The notes: a model not told the origin generated them from the sequence alone. Shown: positions 9,411-19,422, counted from the first letter of the stretch. The stretch is 64,000 bases of DNA from Ditibartonella apis (GCF_001952075.1 NZ_LXYU01000001.1:310001-374000), one strand, 5' to 3'. Program-made: numbers and translations.

Positions 9411-11956
9411 TCTGTTTCCTCTGATTGAAGCAACGTTACTGGTGAAGGGCGTTCAGCCAGAAATCGGCAAAAAACGGTTGTTCCTTTTGCATTCCCCGTT
9501 TCTATTGTGACGCTGCCGCCATGAAGCTCGACAAAGCTTTTGACAATCGAAAGACCAAGCCCTGCTCCGGCACGTGAACCATGATGGGCATGGGACGAAA
9601 ACCGCTTGAAAACAGTATCGAGAATTTCTTCAGGGATTCCCGCTCCGTCATCATGGACAGAAAAGACAATGTCGTTTCCGTCCTTTTTGGCAGAAAAGGT
9701 AATGACACTATTGTCAGGCGCAAAATTGGCGGCATTGCTCAATACATTGACAAAAATCTGCCGTAGCCTAGCCTGATCTGCCGGAATCGTCGTGAGGCCG
9801 TCTTCAATTTTTTCTTCAATTTTTACCGGACGGGTACCGAGACGCTCTTTCGTACGTTCTGTTGCAAAAGCCATTGAAGCGGCAATATCGACATCTTTAA
9901 TATCAAGTTCCATAATGCCCGCATCAAGTTTAGCAAGGTCAAGAATATCATTGACGATATCAAGAAGTGCACCCGATTCAGAGGCGATGTGCTTGAGATA
10001 TTCCTGCTGTCGGGAATTGAGAGTGCCGAAAAGTCCGCTCTGCAAAATATCGGAAAAGCCGATAATATTGGTAAGAGGTGTGCGCAATTCATAAGACACA
10101 TGGCGAACAAATTCGCTGCGCAATGCGTCGGCACTGCGCAATGCATCGTTCTTTTCTTGCAATGCACGGGTGATATTGACTGTATCCGTCACATTGACAA
10201 AGGTCATCATGGTCTGTGCATTTGGCAGAGGCACCAAGGCATAATCAAGAATAACACCATTTGTTAAATCCATACGCCCCGAAATGGCATCCCGATTTTC
10301 GCTAAACCCGGTTATAAATGCTCCGAATGTATCCCATGCGTTGCTCGTTGTTTTTTGCGCGCATTCAGCCTGAAGTTTTGAAATATGCGTTCCTTCAACT
10401 GTGAGCTCGGTGGGTAAAGACCATAATTTGGCAAGCGCCGGATTGGTAAGACGCACACGCCCGTCCGGACCAAACAAGGCAACACCTTCTGAGAGATGAT
10501 CCAGCGTTTCACCTTGCATTTCAATGAGGCTGTTATAACGCCGTTCGAGATCAATTTTTTCAGTGAGATTTTCAAAAAGCCATGTCACGCCACCCTGCGG
10601 GTGCGGGCTTGCAAGTACCCTGAGCGTGCGACCATCCGGCAAATTCCAGATTTGTTGGCTCGGTTCCCCCGAACGATAGGCAGAAAAAAGTTCTTCCTTC
10701 CACCCCCTCCAGTCCGGCTTTTCAGCAATAATGCCTTCTTCCCGCAAACGATCAAGAAGCAGGGTATGACTGGGTTCACTCTCAAGAAAAACCGTATCCA
10801 ACGGCCAGAGCGTTGCAAAAGCCTGATTGGCAAATTTCAGTTTTTGATCGGGACCAAAAATGGCTACTGCTGTTGAAATCTGGTCAAGTGTTTCGGAATG
10901 TCCGCGCGCCATGCGCTTCATCTCTTCCGACATTTCTTCCATGGCGCTGATATCATGAGCAAATGTTGCGACACCGTCTTCGGAAGTCACTTGTGTGACT
11001 TCAAGGAGCCTCCGATCGCCTTCAACAATGGCATAGGCCGGTCCTTTGAAAAGCGGTTTACTTTCCAGAAGTTTCTGTCGCGTCGTTTCATTGAACAATG
11101 AAACATCCTGTGCTTTCTCGGGGTCATAACCGCTGGCTTTCCGAAACGCACGATTTGCATAAATAATTCTATTATCTTTATTGATAAGCCATACAGGCTC
11201 ATCAAGTGCCTCGAGAAGAACATTGCGCATTGCAAGCATCGTCTTTGTGAAAGCTGCTTCCTTCTCGATCTGTGCAAGCTGTTCCTGTCGGTCGGAAAGA
11301 TCCTGAAAACGCAAAACTGCGGCAGTTCCGGCAATAAGACCGGTTGCTTCAACCAATGTTTTTTGTTTCGTCTTAAGATAAAGAGTAAACGTTTGTGCAT
11401 CCTGTCGCAAATGGGTCAACGCATCGTCAAGAACGCGCAATTCATTCTCATCAAGCCATTGTCCAAACCTTAATATGTCCTGAGAATTTATGCCCGCTTT
11501 ATCAAGTGCAACCATGTGGCCGATTATTTCGGGGAGAGCAACCGGCGTTTTCCAGATAACCGCACATTGCCCGCTATGTGTCAGCAAAAGCTCGTAATTA
11601 TCAATTTTTTGCAAATAGTCGATTTGATTGTTGTTCTCTTCAATCAGCTTCTTTGACGAAAAACGATTGAAAATGCCCAGACAAACAATAAATGCCGCAA
11701 CAATAACGCCACCAAAAACAACTATTTGAAGGCTTGAGCTGTCAAAATCGGAAAGCGCGTGAAGACCGGCAGCGTGACTTGTAATAGACGTTACAGAAAA
11801 ACAGAATAAAGCAACCAGGCCCGAGAAAATCCCCGACAATAATTTGCTTTTATATCCACCTTTTGCCTGCAAAGTTGATTTCTCGATTATATCTAGCCGA
11901 ATCAGTTTTAACCATACATGTCTATGCTTTTCAGGTGAAGTATCTTCAAAAAACAA
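9407..11956 (-). CDS. Membrane PAS-domain sensor histidine kinase
   Basis: Sensor kinase of up to 849 residues. There are two hydrophobic segments near residues 42-62 and 78-97, three PAS-like repeats (WLINKDNRIIYANRAF, AIFGPDQKLKFANQAF, ALFGPDGRVRLTNPAL), and a HisKA domain with the phospho-acceptor in FVRHVSYELRTPL near residue 619. The ATPase domain has NVLSNAANFAP and GAGLGLSIVKS. No receiver domain or partner regulator is nearby. The start is uncertain: the longest frame begins at a TTG lying in the T-run of the ahcY terminator. A TTG at 11872, just after TATAAT at about 11887-11892, is more plausible. The gene sits between ahcY and tsaE as in other Rhizobiales. Confidence 0.9.
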   Translation of the reverse strand: MFFEDTSPEKHRHVWLKLIRLDIIEKSTLQAKGGYKSKLLSGIFSGLVALFCFSVTSITSHAAGLHALSDFDSSSLQIVVFGGVIVAAFIVCLGIFNRFSSKKLIEENNNQIDYLQKIDNYELLLTHSGQCAVIWKTPVALPEIIGHMVALDKAGINSQDILRFGQWLDENELRVLDDALTHLRQDAQTFTLYLKTKQKTLVEATGLIAGTAAVLRFQDLSDRQEQLAQIEKEAAFTKTMLAMRNVLLEALDEPVWLINKDNRIIYANRAFRKASGYDPEKAQDVSLFNETTRQKLLESKPLFKGPAYAIVEGDRRLLEVTQVTSEDGVATFAHDISAMEEMSEEMKRMARGHSETLDQISTAVAIFGPDQKLKFANQAFATLWPLDTVFLESEPSHTLLLDRLREEGIIAEKPDWRGWKEELFSAYRSGEPSQQIWNLPDGRTLRVLASPHPQGGVTWLFENLTEKIDLERRYNSLIEMQGETLDHLSEGVALFGPDGRVRLTNPALAKLWSLPTELTVEGTHISKLQAECAQKTTSNAWDTFGAFITGFSENRDAISGRMDLTNGVILDYALVPLPNAQTMMTFVNVTDTVNITRALQEKNDALRSADALRSEFVRHVSYELRTPLTNIIGFSDILQSGLFGTLNSRQQEYLKHIASESGALLDIVNDILDLAKLDAGIMELDIKDVDIAASMAFATERTKERLGTRPVKIEEKIEDGLTTIPADQARLRQIFVNVLSNAANFAPDNSVITFSAKKDGNDIVFSVHDDGAGIPEEILDTVFKRFSSHAHHGSRAGAGLGLSIVKSFVELHGGSVTIETGNAKGTTVFCRFLAERPSPVTLLQSEETE

Positions 11957-11980
11957 AGGCCGGGCATTTTTACCCGACCT
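11946..11980 (-). terminator. Rho-independent terminator of ahcY
   Basis: On the minus strand AGGTCGGG pairs with CCCGGCCT (one G-U pair) around TAAAAATG, and TTTGTTTTTT follows. It stands about 40 nt past the ahcY stop and separates ahcY from the sensor kinase gene, which therefore probably has its own promoter. Confidence 0.85.
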
Positions 11981-12022
11981 TTAATAATAAATATAGTTTG
12001 GTTTCTTTCAGCGATACCGGTT

Positions 12023-13420
12023 TTAGTAGCGATAACGATCAGGCTTGAACGGGCCATCAACCGACACACCAATATAGGCGGCCTGCTCTTCCGACAGCGT
12101 TGTCAGTTTGACGCCAAGACGATCAAGATGCAGACGAGCAACTTTTTCATCAAGATGTTTCGGCAGAACATAGACCTGATTTTTATAATTCTCGCCACGT
12201 GTGAACAATTCGATCTGGGCCAATGTCTGGTTGGTGAAAGAGGCCGACATAACGAAAGAAGGATGCCCTGTTGCATTGCCAAGATTAAGCAACCGCCCTT
12301 CTGAAAGAAGGATAATGCGTTTTCCGTCCGGAAATGTAATCATGTCGACTTGCGGCTTGATATTTGTCCATTTCAGGTTTTTCAGCGAAGCAACCTGAAT
12401 CTCGTTATCAAAATGCCCGATATTGCCGATAATGCACATATCCTTGACGGCCCGCATATGTTCAAGACGAACAATGTCACGGTTTCCCGTTGCAGTGATG
12501 ATAATGTCGGCGGTCGGAGCGGCATCCTCGAGTGTTACAACCTCATAGCCATCCATAGCTGCCTGCAAGGCGCAAATCGGGTCAACTTCGGTAACCTTGA
12601 CACGAGCACCGGCTCCAGAAAGCGATGCAGCACAGCCTTTACCAACATCGCCATAGCCGCAAACAATAGCAACTTTACCGGCCATCATCACATCGGTACC
12701 ACGACGGATACCGTCAACCAGCGATTCTTTACAGCCATAACGGTTGTCGAATTTGGATTTTGTTACACTGTCATTGACGTTGATTGCCGGGAACGGAAGC
12801 AGCCCTTGTTCCTGTAAATGATAGAGACGGTGAACACCTGTTGTTGTCTCTTCCGTGACACCTTTGATGGCATCACGTTGACGGGTAAAGAAGCCGGGTG
12901 TTTCTTTCATGCGTTTTTTGATTTGAGCAAAAAAGATTGCCTCTTCTTCGGATTCCGGCTTTGAAAGAACATCTTCTCCATCTTCGGCGCGGGCACCGGT
13001 CAGGATATAAGCTGTTGCATCACCGCCATCATCAAGAATCATGTTGGAAGGCTTGCCATCCGGCCATTGGAAAATAGCATCAGTATAGCTCCAATATTGT
13101 TCAAGTGTTTCGCCCTTGACCGCAAAAACAGGCGTACCACCTGCGGCAATTGCTGCGGCAGCATGGTCCTGCGTTGAAAAAATATTACATGAAGCCCAGC
13201 GCAAATCTGCACCGATCATTTTTAACGTTTCGATAAGAACGGCTGTCTGGATTGTCATGTGCAGCGAACCGGAAATGCGGGCGCCACGCAACGGTTGAGA
13301 GGAGCCGAATTCCTCACGGCAGGCCATCAGACCCGGCATTTCGGTTTCGGCAATATCGAGTTCTCTGCGACCATAGTCGGCAAGGCCGATATCCTTGATA
13401 ATATATTCTTTGGCAGCCAT
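12023..13420 (-). CDS. ahcY: Adenosylhomocysteinase
   Basis: Hydrolyses S-adenosylhomocysteine to adenosine and homocysteine, removing the inhibitory product of methylation reactions. The 465-residue product has the length typical of alphaproteobacteria. It shows the NAD-binding [14 protein letters not shown] loop, the substrate-site region [16 protein letters not shown], and the usual C-terminus ending KPDRYRY. The open frame runs 87 codons further upstream, but the ATG at 13420 has AAGGAG at ideal spacing and gives the family N-terminus, so the longer version is rejected. A 16-bp palindrome lies 68 nt upstream of the start, and a terminator follows the gene. Confidence 0.97.
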   Translation of the reverse strand: MAAKEYIIKDIGLADYGRRELDIAETEMPGLMACREEFGSSQPLRGARISGSLHMTIQTAVLIETLKMIGADLRWASCNIFSTQDHAAAAIAAGGTPVFAVKGETLEQYWSYTDAIFQWPDGKPSNMILDDGGDATAYILTGARAEDGEDVLSKPESEEEAIFFAQIKKRMKETPGFFTRQRDAIKGVTEETTTGVHRLYHLQEQGLLPFPAINVNDSVTKSKFDNRYGCKESLVDGIRRGTDVMMAGKVAIVCGYGDVGKGCAASLSGAGARVKVTEVDPICALQAAMDGYEVVTLEDAAPTADIIITATGNRDIVRLEHMRAVKDMCIIGNIGHFDNEIQVASLKNLKWTNIKPQVDMITFPDGKRIILLSEGRLLNLGNATGHPSFVMSASFTNQTLAQIELFTRGENYKNQVYVLPKHLDEKVARLHLDRLGVKLTTLSEEQAAYIGVSVDGPFKPDRYRY

Positions 13421-13487
13421 TATGCACTCCTTGAAGATTTTAGCTTTCGGTGATTTAACAGATGTCGCACAATGGCGCAACAGGGAT

Positions 13488-13503
13488 ATAAAGAGATCTT
13501 TAT
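13488..13503 (-). promoter_or_regulatory. Palindromic operator upstream of ahcY, probable SahR site
   Basis: ATAAAGA-GA-TCTTTAT is a perfect 7+2+7 inverted repeat 68 nt upstream of the ahcY start. It agrees with the ATAAAGATATCTTTAT-type palindrome known from SahR, an ArsR-family repressor that responds to S-adenosylhomocysteine in proteobacteria. The palindrome is seen directly. The regulator assignment rests on memory of that motif and on the function of the downstream gene. No sahR gene lies in this window. Confidence 0.7.
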
Positions 13504-13587
13504 GCCAAATGTAATTTTGACAGCCAAATAAAAAACAGTCATAAGCGGCCAAAATTACGCCTATGTTTTGGTTATATAGATGCGCCT

Positions 13588-13618
13588 TTGTCGGTTTTAT
13601 GATAAACACTATTATAAT
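13588..13618 (+). promoter_or_regulatory. Possible promoter of the rfb operon
   Basis: A TTGTCG hexamer at 13588-13593 and a perfect TATAAT at 13613-13618 are separated by 19 bp, slightly longer than ideal. It lies about 117 nt before the rfbA start. Only the -10 is strong. Confidence 0.3.
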
Positions 13619-13734
13619 AGATATCGGAATTTGTGACTCGAATTTTTCTCGAATTCTTTGTGGATATATCACGTGAAACACTTAAATAACATTTTACTTG
13701 TTTTCAAAAAAGCTATTCAGGTGAGGTTAAGCGT

Positions 13735-14616
13735 ATGAAGGGGATTATTCTTGCTGGTGGAAGCGGAACAAGACTTTATCCGGCAACTTTGGGAATTTCG
13801 AAACAACTTTTGCCAATTTATGATAAACCGATGATTTATTATCCGCTGGGTGTTCTTATGTTGGCAGGAATCCGTGATATTCTTATTATATCAACGCCGC
13901 GTGATCTCCCGCTGTTTCATCATTTACTCGGCGATGGCAGCGCTTACGGAATTAATTTTTCTTATGCCGAACAAGCCCATCCGAATGGCCTTGCCGAAGC
14001 TTTTAAAATTGGCAAAGAATTCATTGGTGATGACCATGTGTCGCTTGTACTTGGCGATAATATTTTTTTCGGTCACGGCCTTGCGAACCAGCTTGAAAAA
14101 GCGAAATCACTCAAAAATGGCGCAACCGTATTTGCCTATCGTGTCGATGATCCCGAGCGTTATGGCGTTGTAAGTTTCGATAAGCAAACAGGCATGGCAG
14201 AATCACTTGTTGAAAAGCCGGAAAAACCACTTTCCAATTGGGCTGTTACCGGACTTTATTTTTATGACAATGATGTTGTTTCATTTGCACGAGATTTAAA
14301 ACCTTCTGCTCGTGGAGAACTTGAGATAACCGATATTAATAGCTTATATCTTGCCGAAAAACGTTTACAGGTTGTCCGACTTGGACGCGGATACGCATGG
14401 CTTGACACGGGCACTCATGATAGTCTTCAGGATGCATCGTCTTACGTTAGAGCGATTGAGAAACGACAAGGCATCAAGGTGATGTGTCCAGAAGAAATCG
14501 CTTATAATAACGGCTATCTGACAGCAGATCAGGTTTTAAAACGGGCTGATCAGCTAGGAAAAACCGGTTATGCAGAGTATTTGAAACGTCTTGTTACGGA
14601 GATCGGTAATGATTGA
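13735..14616 (+). CDS. rfbA: Glucose-1-phosphate thymidylyltransferase
   Basis: First step of dTDP-L-rhamnose synthesis: glucose-1-phosphate plus dTTP gives dTDP-glucose. The 293-residue protein has the GGSGTRLYP nucleotide loop at residues 8-16, [16 protein letters not shown], and the [11 protein letters not shown] metal-site segment. Length and motifs fit RfbA/RmlA. A strong GGTGAGG precedes the ATG. It overlaps rfbC by 8 nt and begins the rfbA-C-B-D operon. It stands divergent from ahcY, where other Rhizobiales, as I recall, carry ptsH and associated PTS genes. Confidence 0.97.
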   Translation: MKGIILAGGSGTRLYPATLGISKQLLPIYDKPMIYYPLGVLMLAGIRDILIISTPRDLPLFHHLLGDGSAYGINFSYAEQAHPNGLAEAFKIGKEFIGDDHVSLVLGDNIFFGHGLANQLEKAKSLKNGATVFAYRVDDPERYGVVSFDKQTGMAESLVEKPEKPLSNWAVTGLYFYDNDVVSFARDLKPSARGELEITDINSLYLAEKRLQVVRLGRGYAWLDTGTHDSLQDASSYVRAIEKRQGIKVMCPEEIAYNNGYLTADQVLKRADQLGKTGYAEYLKRLVTEIGND

Positions 14617-15181
14617 AGTCAATAAAACGCCTATTCCCGATGTTTTTATAATTCAGCCTAAAAAATTCGGAGATAATCGCGGTTTTTTTTCTGAAACTTA
14701 TAATGCCAAAGATTTTTCGGCTCACGGTATCAACGACATTTTTGTTCAAGACAACCAATCTTATTCTGCTAAAGCCGGTACTTTAAGAGGATTGCATTAC
14801 CAACTTACCCCGCACGCACAAACAAAACTCGTTCGTGTAACGCGGGGACGTGTATTTGACGTTGCCGTTGATATAAGACGCGGTTCACCAACTTTTCTCA
14901 AATGGACAAGTGTTGAACTTTCACCTGATAAATGGAACGAGTTCTATATTCCAGCGGGGTTTGCTCATGGTTTTCTAACTCTTGAGGACAATTGTGAATT
15001 TGTCTACAAAGTCACAGACTATTATGCTCCCGAATGCGATCGCTCTATACGTTTTGACGATCCTGACATAGCGATCAAATGGCCGATCGACCTTGCCCAT
15101 GTCGAGCTTTCAGAAAAAGACAAAAATGCACCATTTTTAAAAGATGCCGAGCTCTTCAATTTTGCGGAGATGACAAAGTGA
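14609..15181 (+). CDS. rfbC: dTDP-4-dehydrorhamnose 3,5-epimerase
   Basis: Third step of dTDP-L-rhamnose synthesis, epimerising the keto sugar at C3 and C5. The 190-residue cupin protein shows RGFFSETYN, the catalytic His in TLRGLHYQ, and the [13 protein letters not shown] strand with the second conserved His. The frame opens six codons earlier, but the ATG at 14609 has GGAG upstream and gives the canonical MIEV start. It overlaps rfbA by 8 nt, and its stop overlaps the rfbB GTG start (GTGA), so the operon is translationally coupled. Confidence 0.96.
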   Translation: MIEVNKTPIPDVFIIQPKKFGDNRGFFSETYNAKDFSAHGINDIFVQDNQSYSAKAGTLRGLHYQLTPHAQTKLVRVTRGRVFDVAVDIRRGSPTFLKWTSVELSPDKWNEFYIPAGFAHGFLTLEDNCEFVYKVTDYYAPECDRSIRFDDPDIAIKWPIDLAHVELSEKDKNAPFLKDAELFNFAEMTK

Positions 15182-16212
15182 AAATTCTTGTGACTGGCGG
15201 TGCAGGCTTTATCGGGTCGGCATTGTGCCGACATCTTGTTAATAAAGGATATGATGTTTTTAATGTTGATAAGCTGACCTATGCAGGAAATCTTCAATCT
15301 TTAAAAACATTGGTTGGTAAACAAAACTACCATTTCTATCGCTTGGATATCTGTGACAGTGATGCTGTTTTTGAAATTTTGGAAAACGAACAAATCGACG
15401 CCATTATGCATCTTGCCGCCGAAAGTCATGTAGATCGATCGATTCTCGGGCCATCAGCGTTTATTGAGACAAATATTGTAGGTACTTTTCGTTTATTGGA
15501 AGCAGCGCGCCGTTATTTTGAGAAATTGGATCCTGCCAAACAAAAGACATTCCGCTTTCACCATATTTCTACCGATGAAGTTTTCGGAGATCTGCCATTT
15601 GATAGTGGTATTTTTACCGAACAAACACCGTATAACCCGTCTTCTCCTTATTCTGCCTCGAAAGCCTCATCGGATCATCTGGTGCGCGCTTGGCATCATA
15701 CCTATGGGTTGCCAACTGTTATTTCCAATTGTTCAAATAATTATGGTCCATACCATTTTCCCGAGAAACTTATTCCACTTGTTATTCTCTCTGCGCTTGA
15801 TGAAAAGCCACTGCCTATTTATGGTGAAGGAAAGAATATTCGCGATTGGCTTTATGTCGAGGACCACGCACGGGCTTTGGAAACAATTGTCTGCCATGGC
15901 AAAATAGGCGAGAGCTATAATGTTGGCGGACATAACGAACGAACCAATCTTCAGGTCGTCGAATCTATCTGTGACATTCTTGATGGATTAAAGCCCCGTG
16001 CCAATGGAAAATCCTATCGGGAACTCATTACATTTGTTAAAGACCGGGCCGGACACGACAGGCGTTATGCGATTGATCCAACGAAAATCATGACAGAACT
16101 TCATTGGAAACCGCAGGAAACTTTTGATACAGGTTTGAAGAAAACCGTCCAGTGGTATCTTGACAATAAATGGTGGTGGCAGCCGCTAAAAGACCGCGCA
16201 AAAATCGCTTGA
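15178..16212 (+). CDS. rfbB: dTDP-glucose 4,6-dehydratase
   Basis: Second step of the dTDP-L-rhamnose pathway: NAD-dependent dehydration of dTDP-glucose to the 4-keto-6-deoxy sugar. The 344-residue short-chain dehydrogenase shows the GGAGFIGS Rossmann loop near residue 8, [11 protein letters not shown], the catalytic YSASKASSD and the [12 protein letters not shown] segment. The GTG at 15178 has GGAG upstream and overlaps the rfbC stop as GTGA. The longer reading that begins inside rfbC is rejected. All catalytic motifs are present. Confidence 0.97.
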   Translation: MKILVTGGAGFIGSALCRHLVNKGYDVFNVDKLTYAGNLQSLKTLVGKQNYHFYRLDICDSDAVFEILENEQIDAIMHLAAESHVDRSILGPSAFIETNIVGTFRLLEAARRYFEKLDPAKQKTFRFHHISTDEVFGDLPFDSGIFTEQTPYNPSSPYSASKASSDHLVRAWHHTYGLPTVISNCSNNYGPYHFPEKLIPLVILSALDEKPLPIYGEGKNIRDWLYVEDHARALETIVCHGKIGESYNVGGHNERTNLQVVESICDILDGLKPRANGKSYRELITFVKDRAGHDRRYAIDPTKIMTELHWKPQETFDTGLKKTVQWYLDNKWWWQPLKDRAKIA

Positions 16213-16225
16213 AAAGGGAACAACT

Positions 16226-17092
16226 GTGAAAATTCTGGTCACCGGCAAAAATGGTCAAGTTGCGCAATCTATGCTGCATTCGACACAAGATGGCGTTGAA
16301 ATTGTTGCACTTGGTCGACCCGAACTTGATATCACCGATAAAACTTCAATCGCAAAGGCTGTTCAGTTTTATAAGCCTGATATTGTTGTCAACGCCGCTG
16401 CCTATACTGCTGTCGATAAGGCCGAAACCGAGATTCAGAAAGCATTTGCTGTCAACAGAGACGGTGCCGGAAACGTTGCCGAAGTCGCGCAAGAAAATGG
16501 TTTGCCGATCATTCATATTTCGACAGACTATGTCTTTAACGGACAGAACGAAAACGGCTATAAGGAAGATGATGCTCCAGGGCCACTGAACGTTTATGGC
16601 CTTTCCAAACTCGAAGGCGAATGGGCTGTAATAGAAGCCAATCCAAACCACATCATTTTGCGCACCGCCTGGGTTTATAGCCGATTTGGAAATAATTTTG
16701 TTAAAACGATGATCCGGCTGGCGCAAACGCATGATGAAATAAACGTCGTGTGCGACCAGTGGGGGACTCCAACAAGTGCCGATTTTATTGCTGACAATAT
16801 CATCGCTATCAGCAAGCAAGTAACAGGTAAAATTCCACCACAAAATTGGCGTGGTATTTTTCATCTTGTTCCTGACGGAAAAACCAATTGGGCTGATTTT
16901 GCTCGCAAAATATTCAACTCGACAATAACAGCCAATAAAAGAAATTTTGTTGTTCATTCTATCCCGTCCAAAGAGTATAAAACGGCATGCGTCAGGCCGG
17001 CCAATTCTCTGCTCAACAACGTCAAGATCAAAACATGTTTTTCTCTGACATTCAAAACCTGGGATATTTATTTTAACGAAAAAATACGTTAG
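16226..17092 (+). CDS. rfbD: dTDP-4-dehydrorhamnose reductase
   Basis: Last step of the pathway: NAD(P)H-dependent reduction to dTDP-L-rhamnose. The 288-residue protein has GKNGQVA at the N-terminal nucleotide loop, STDYVFNGQ, the catalytic YGLSKLEGE and LRTAWVYSRFG. The start is GTG at 16226 behind AAGGGA, 13 nt after rfbB. With rfbA, rfbC and rfbB it completes the enzyme set for activated rhamnose, so rhamnose is expected in a surface polysaccharide or glycan made by the following transferases. Confidence 0.96.
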   Translation: MKILVTGKNGQVAQSMLHSTQDGVEIVALGRPELDITDKTSIAKAVQFYKPDIVVNAAAYTAVDKAETEIQKAFAVNRDGAGNVAEVAQENGLPIIHISTDYVFNGQNENGYKEDDAPGPLNVYGLSKLEGEWAVIEANPNHIILRTAWVYSRFGNNFVKTMIRLAQTHDEINVVCDQWGTPTSADFIADNIIAISKQVTGKIPPQNWRGIFHLVPDGKTNWADFARKIFNSTITANKRNFVVHSIPSKEYKTACVRPANSLLNNVKIKTCFSLTFKTWDIYFNEKIR

Positions 17093-17142
17093 ACCATTGC
17101 GAAGAAAACACTTTTATTTTTTACGGACGAATATAGATTATA

Positions 17143-18078
17143 ATGAAAAAAATAGACACCTATTACGGGGAAATGGTTGCCGACCTTCCTGAAAATGATC
17201 TCATTTATCGCTGTCTGTCTGAATATGGTGAGTGGGGATTGCTAGAATGTTATTTTTCCTCTACTATTCTTAAGCCAGGATATGTAGCAGTGGATATCGG
17301 TGCATTTATAGGCACTTTCTCACTCGGTTTATCAAAGTTCGGAGCCAAAAAAATTATTTCCGTGGAACCGAATCCCGTAGTACTTCCATCACTAAAACAA
17401 AATTTGGATAAAAATAGTCATGTTCCTTTTACCGTGGTTGAAGCGGCCGTTGGAAAGCTGGATGATCGACGTTATACATTATCTGTGGAACATGAAAATC
17501 TCGGCGGAACACATCTTGTCGAAGCGCACGGCACGAGTGACAAAACGGTAAAAGTTGTACCTCTTTCGAAAATTCGAAAACAATATGGTGACTATGACTT
17601 CTTGAAGATAGATGCTGAAGGTCATGAAACCGATATTATTGAGAGTGATAAAGATTATATAAAAAAGAGAGCTAAAATCATATTTTTTGAAGAAAACAGC
17701 GATAGCTCTCATCAAACTGCAATCAAGTTTTTATTGGAAAACGATTTTTACTTATATCTATGTGCGTTTCCTGCGTTCAACAGAAACAATTATAATTCTT
17801 CCAATAAACATTTACTTAATATAGCACGCGAATCCAATGTTCTCGCTTCGCGCTTTCCCGTAGCAATGTGTGACGAATTGAAAGCACTTGGATGCTTCAT
17901 GTGGGAGTTCAAATCAACTAAAGAGTTCAGTCATCTACGTTCTTATATTCCCAGATGGGGAGAGATAGAATGGGAGAACTTGAATAAATTCGAGTTATTA
18001 GCTTTGTTGAGTAAAGCCGTTATTCAATTAAGAACTTCTGATGCCGATAGCGGTCAATTAGCTGAGGTAAAAGTTTAA
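17143..18078 (+). CDS. FkbM-family methyltransferase
   Basis: S-adenosylmethionine-dependent methyltransferase of 311 residues. The FkbM core is clear: VAVDIGAFIGTFSLGLSKFG is the cofactor loop (from about residue 49), followed by ISVEPNP, and DFLKIDAEGHETDII is the conserved acidic motif. FkbM members O-methylate sugars or secondary metabolites. Beside the rhamnose genes and two glycosyltransferases it most likely methylates a glycan residue, which is inference from context. The region is more AT-rich than rfbABCD, and the ribosome-binding site is weak. There are 50 nt between rfbD and this gene and no terminator. Confidence 0.88.
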   Translation: MKKIDTYYGEMVADLPENDLIYRCLSEYGEWGLLECYFSSTILKPGYVAVDIGAFIGTFSLGLSKFGAKKIISVEPNPVVLPSLKQNLDKNSHVPFTVVEAAVGKLDDRRYTLSVEHENLGGTHLVEAHGTSDKTVKVVPLSKIRKQYGDYDFLKIDAEGHETDIIESDKDYIKKRAKIIFFEENSDSSHQTAIKFLLENDFYLYLCAFPAFNRNNYNSSNKHLLNIARESNVLASRFPVAMCDELKALGCFMWEFKSTKEFSHLRSYIPRWGEIEWENLNKFELLALLSKAVIQLRTSDADSGQLAEVKV

Positions 18079-18080
18079 TT

Positions 18081-19406
18081 ATGTCGAATCCCCCTCTACA
18101 TAATCAAGAAAAAAAGGCTATTGAAGATATTATATTTAATTCGAAAACTATATCCGAAAAAGAAAATAGGTTAGCGTTCCATCTTCATTCAAAGAATGAA
18201 CTGCTTGATTGTGAAACACTTAAGAATATATTTGAAGAATCAATCAGCAATTATGATAAATTAATTATTTCATTTAGCCACGACAATTATCTTGAAAATA
18301 ATGGTGGCATTCAAAAGTGTATAAAAACCGAAGAAGAAGCTGTCCATCTTGAAGGAATAAGTTATCTTCACATTTTTCCAAAGATAGCAAGAACTTGGTT
18401 AGTCAATGACAACCTCGCAGCCGATTTACCTTTAGGAATAAATCTTAACGGTAGAAACATAGGCACTACAATCGCAGATAATCTGATATGCTCTTTAAAG
18501 ACTTTGCCTGTAAACGAAGCGGATAGCATTATACATTCACCATTAGGACTAAATCTACGCTCAATCATTGACATTGGAACTTCATTACAATGCCAGGTGA
18601 AGTGGTATTTTTGGATACATGATTACACAACCTTATGCCCGAATTTTAATCTGTTACGGAACAACGTGATTTTTTGCGGTGCACCTGTTTCTAATTCTAA
18701 ACAATGCGAAAATTGTAATGCAGGATATGATCGCATTAACCAAGCTAAAGAATTCAAAGATTTTTTTGATGAAATCAAACCTGTTGTTATTTCGCCTTCA
18801 GAGTTTGCTAAAGAATTTTGGTTGGATAAATCAAAATTACCATATCATTCTATCCGTGTTATTCCGCATTATAGGTTGGGTGAAGAACATAAATGCCGGA
18901 TTGACAAAACCAATCAAAATTTAAAAATCGCTTTTGTGGGCACACCTGTATATCACAAAGGTTGGAACGATTTTATCAACCTTATTTCCGCCTTCAACGA
19001 AAAACCCTCCCCCTTTTCATTTTACGTTTTCGCTAGCTATGCTCCACGTTCGAAGCAATATGACTTTGTAAAAGTTGTTACAAACGCTGAAGAAACTGCC
19101 CAGATGCGTGATCAACTCATAAAACATGATATTGACATCGCATTCATTGGTTCGCTTTGGCCGGAAACTTTTTGTTTAACCGCTTATGAAGCAATCGCTG
19201 CTGACACATTTGTCGTAACAAATTATTTGTCGGGAAACGCTGCTAAAGTTGTCAGAGAACAGTCCCACGGCTATGTCTATCGCGGTATACCCGATCTCGT
19301 AGAATATTTAAAAGATTCTGAAAATTACCGATCAATTATAGACCGTCGTTTAAACAAAAAATACCGTTCGCTTATTTTAAGTAAGATGACATACACAAAC
19401 ACTTAA
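18081..19406 (+). CDS. Glycosyltransferase, GT4-like, with cysteine cluster
   Basis: A 441-residue protein. The C-terminal half has the GT-B donor-site pattern: IAFVGTPVYHKGWNDF and the acidic motif GSLWPETFCLTAYEAIAAD, as in GT4 enzymes. The middle carries WIHDYTTLCPNF followed by a cysteine group (FCGAP and CENCNAG), a feature of some GT4 relatives that may bind metal. No signal peptide is present, so it is cytoplasmic and probably acts on a lipid-linked glycan. It starts 2 nt after the FkbM gene and is strongly AT-rich, which suggests transfer. The donor and acceptor sugars cannot be told from sequence. Confidence 0.82.
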   Translation: MSNPPLHNQEKKAIEDIIFNSKTISEKENRLAFHLHSKNELLDCETLKNIFEESISNYDKLIISFSHDNYLENNGGIQKCIKTEEEAVHLEGISYLHIFPKIARTWLVNDNLAADLPLGINLNGRNIGTTIADNLICSLKTLPVNEADSIIHSPLGLNLRSIIDIGTSLQCQVKWYFWIHDYTTLCPNFNLLRNNVIFCGAPVSNSKQCENCNAGYDRINQAKEFKDFFDEIKPVVISPSEFAKEFWLDKSKLPYHSIRVIPHYRLGEEHKCRIDKTNQNLKIAFVGTPVYHKGWNDFINLISAFNEKPSPFSFYVFASYAPRSKQYDFVKVVTNAEETAQMRDQLIKHDIDIAFIGSLWPETFCLTAYEAIAADTFVVTNYLSGNAAKVVREQSHGYVYRGIPDLVEYLKDSENYRSIIDRRLNKKYRSLILSKMTYTNT

Positions 19407-19422
19407 AATTGGATTAGTCATT

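Larger units (their letters stand above)
13421..13734. other. Divergent intergenic region between ahcY and rfbA
   Basis: This 314-bp region holds the control sequences of two divergent units. The ahcY side contains the SahR-like palindrome at 13488-13503. The rfbA side contains a possible promoter near 13588-13618 and a good ribosome-binding sequence (GGTGAGG) just before 13735. No gene is visible. Confidence 0.7.

Noticed and set aside
13421-13487. S-adenosylhomocysteine riboswitch before ahcY
   Set aside because: The leader is short and I see no pseudoknot-like aptamer; a protein operator explains the region better.
13421-13681. 87-codon upstream extension of ahcY
   Set aside because: It would run through the palindromic operator and is absent from the family; the ATG at 13420 has an ideal ribosome-binding site.
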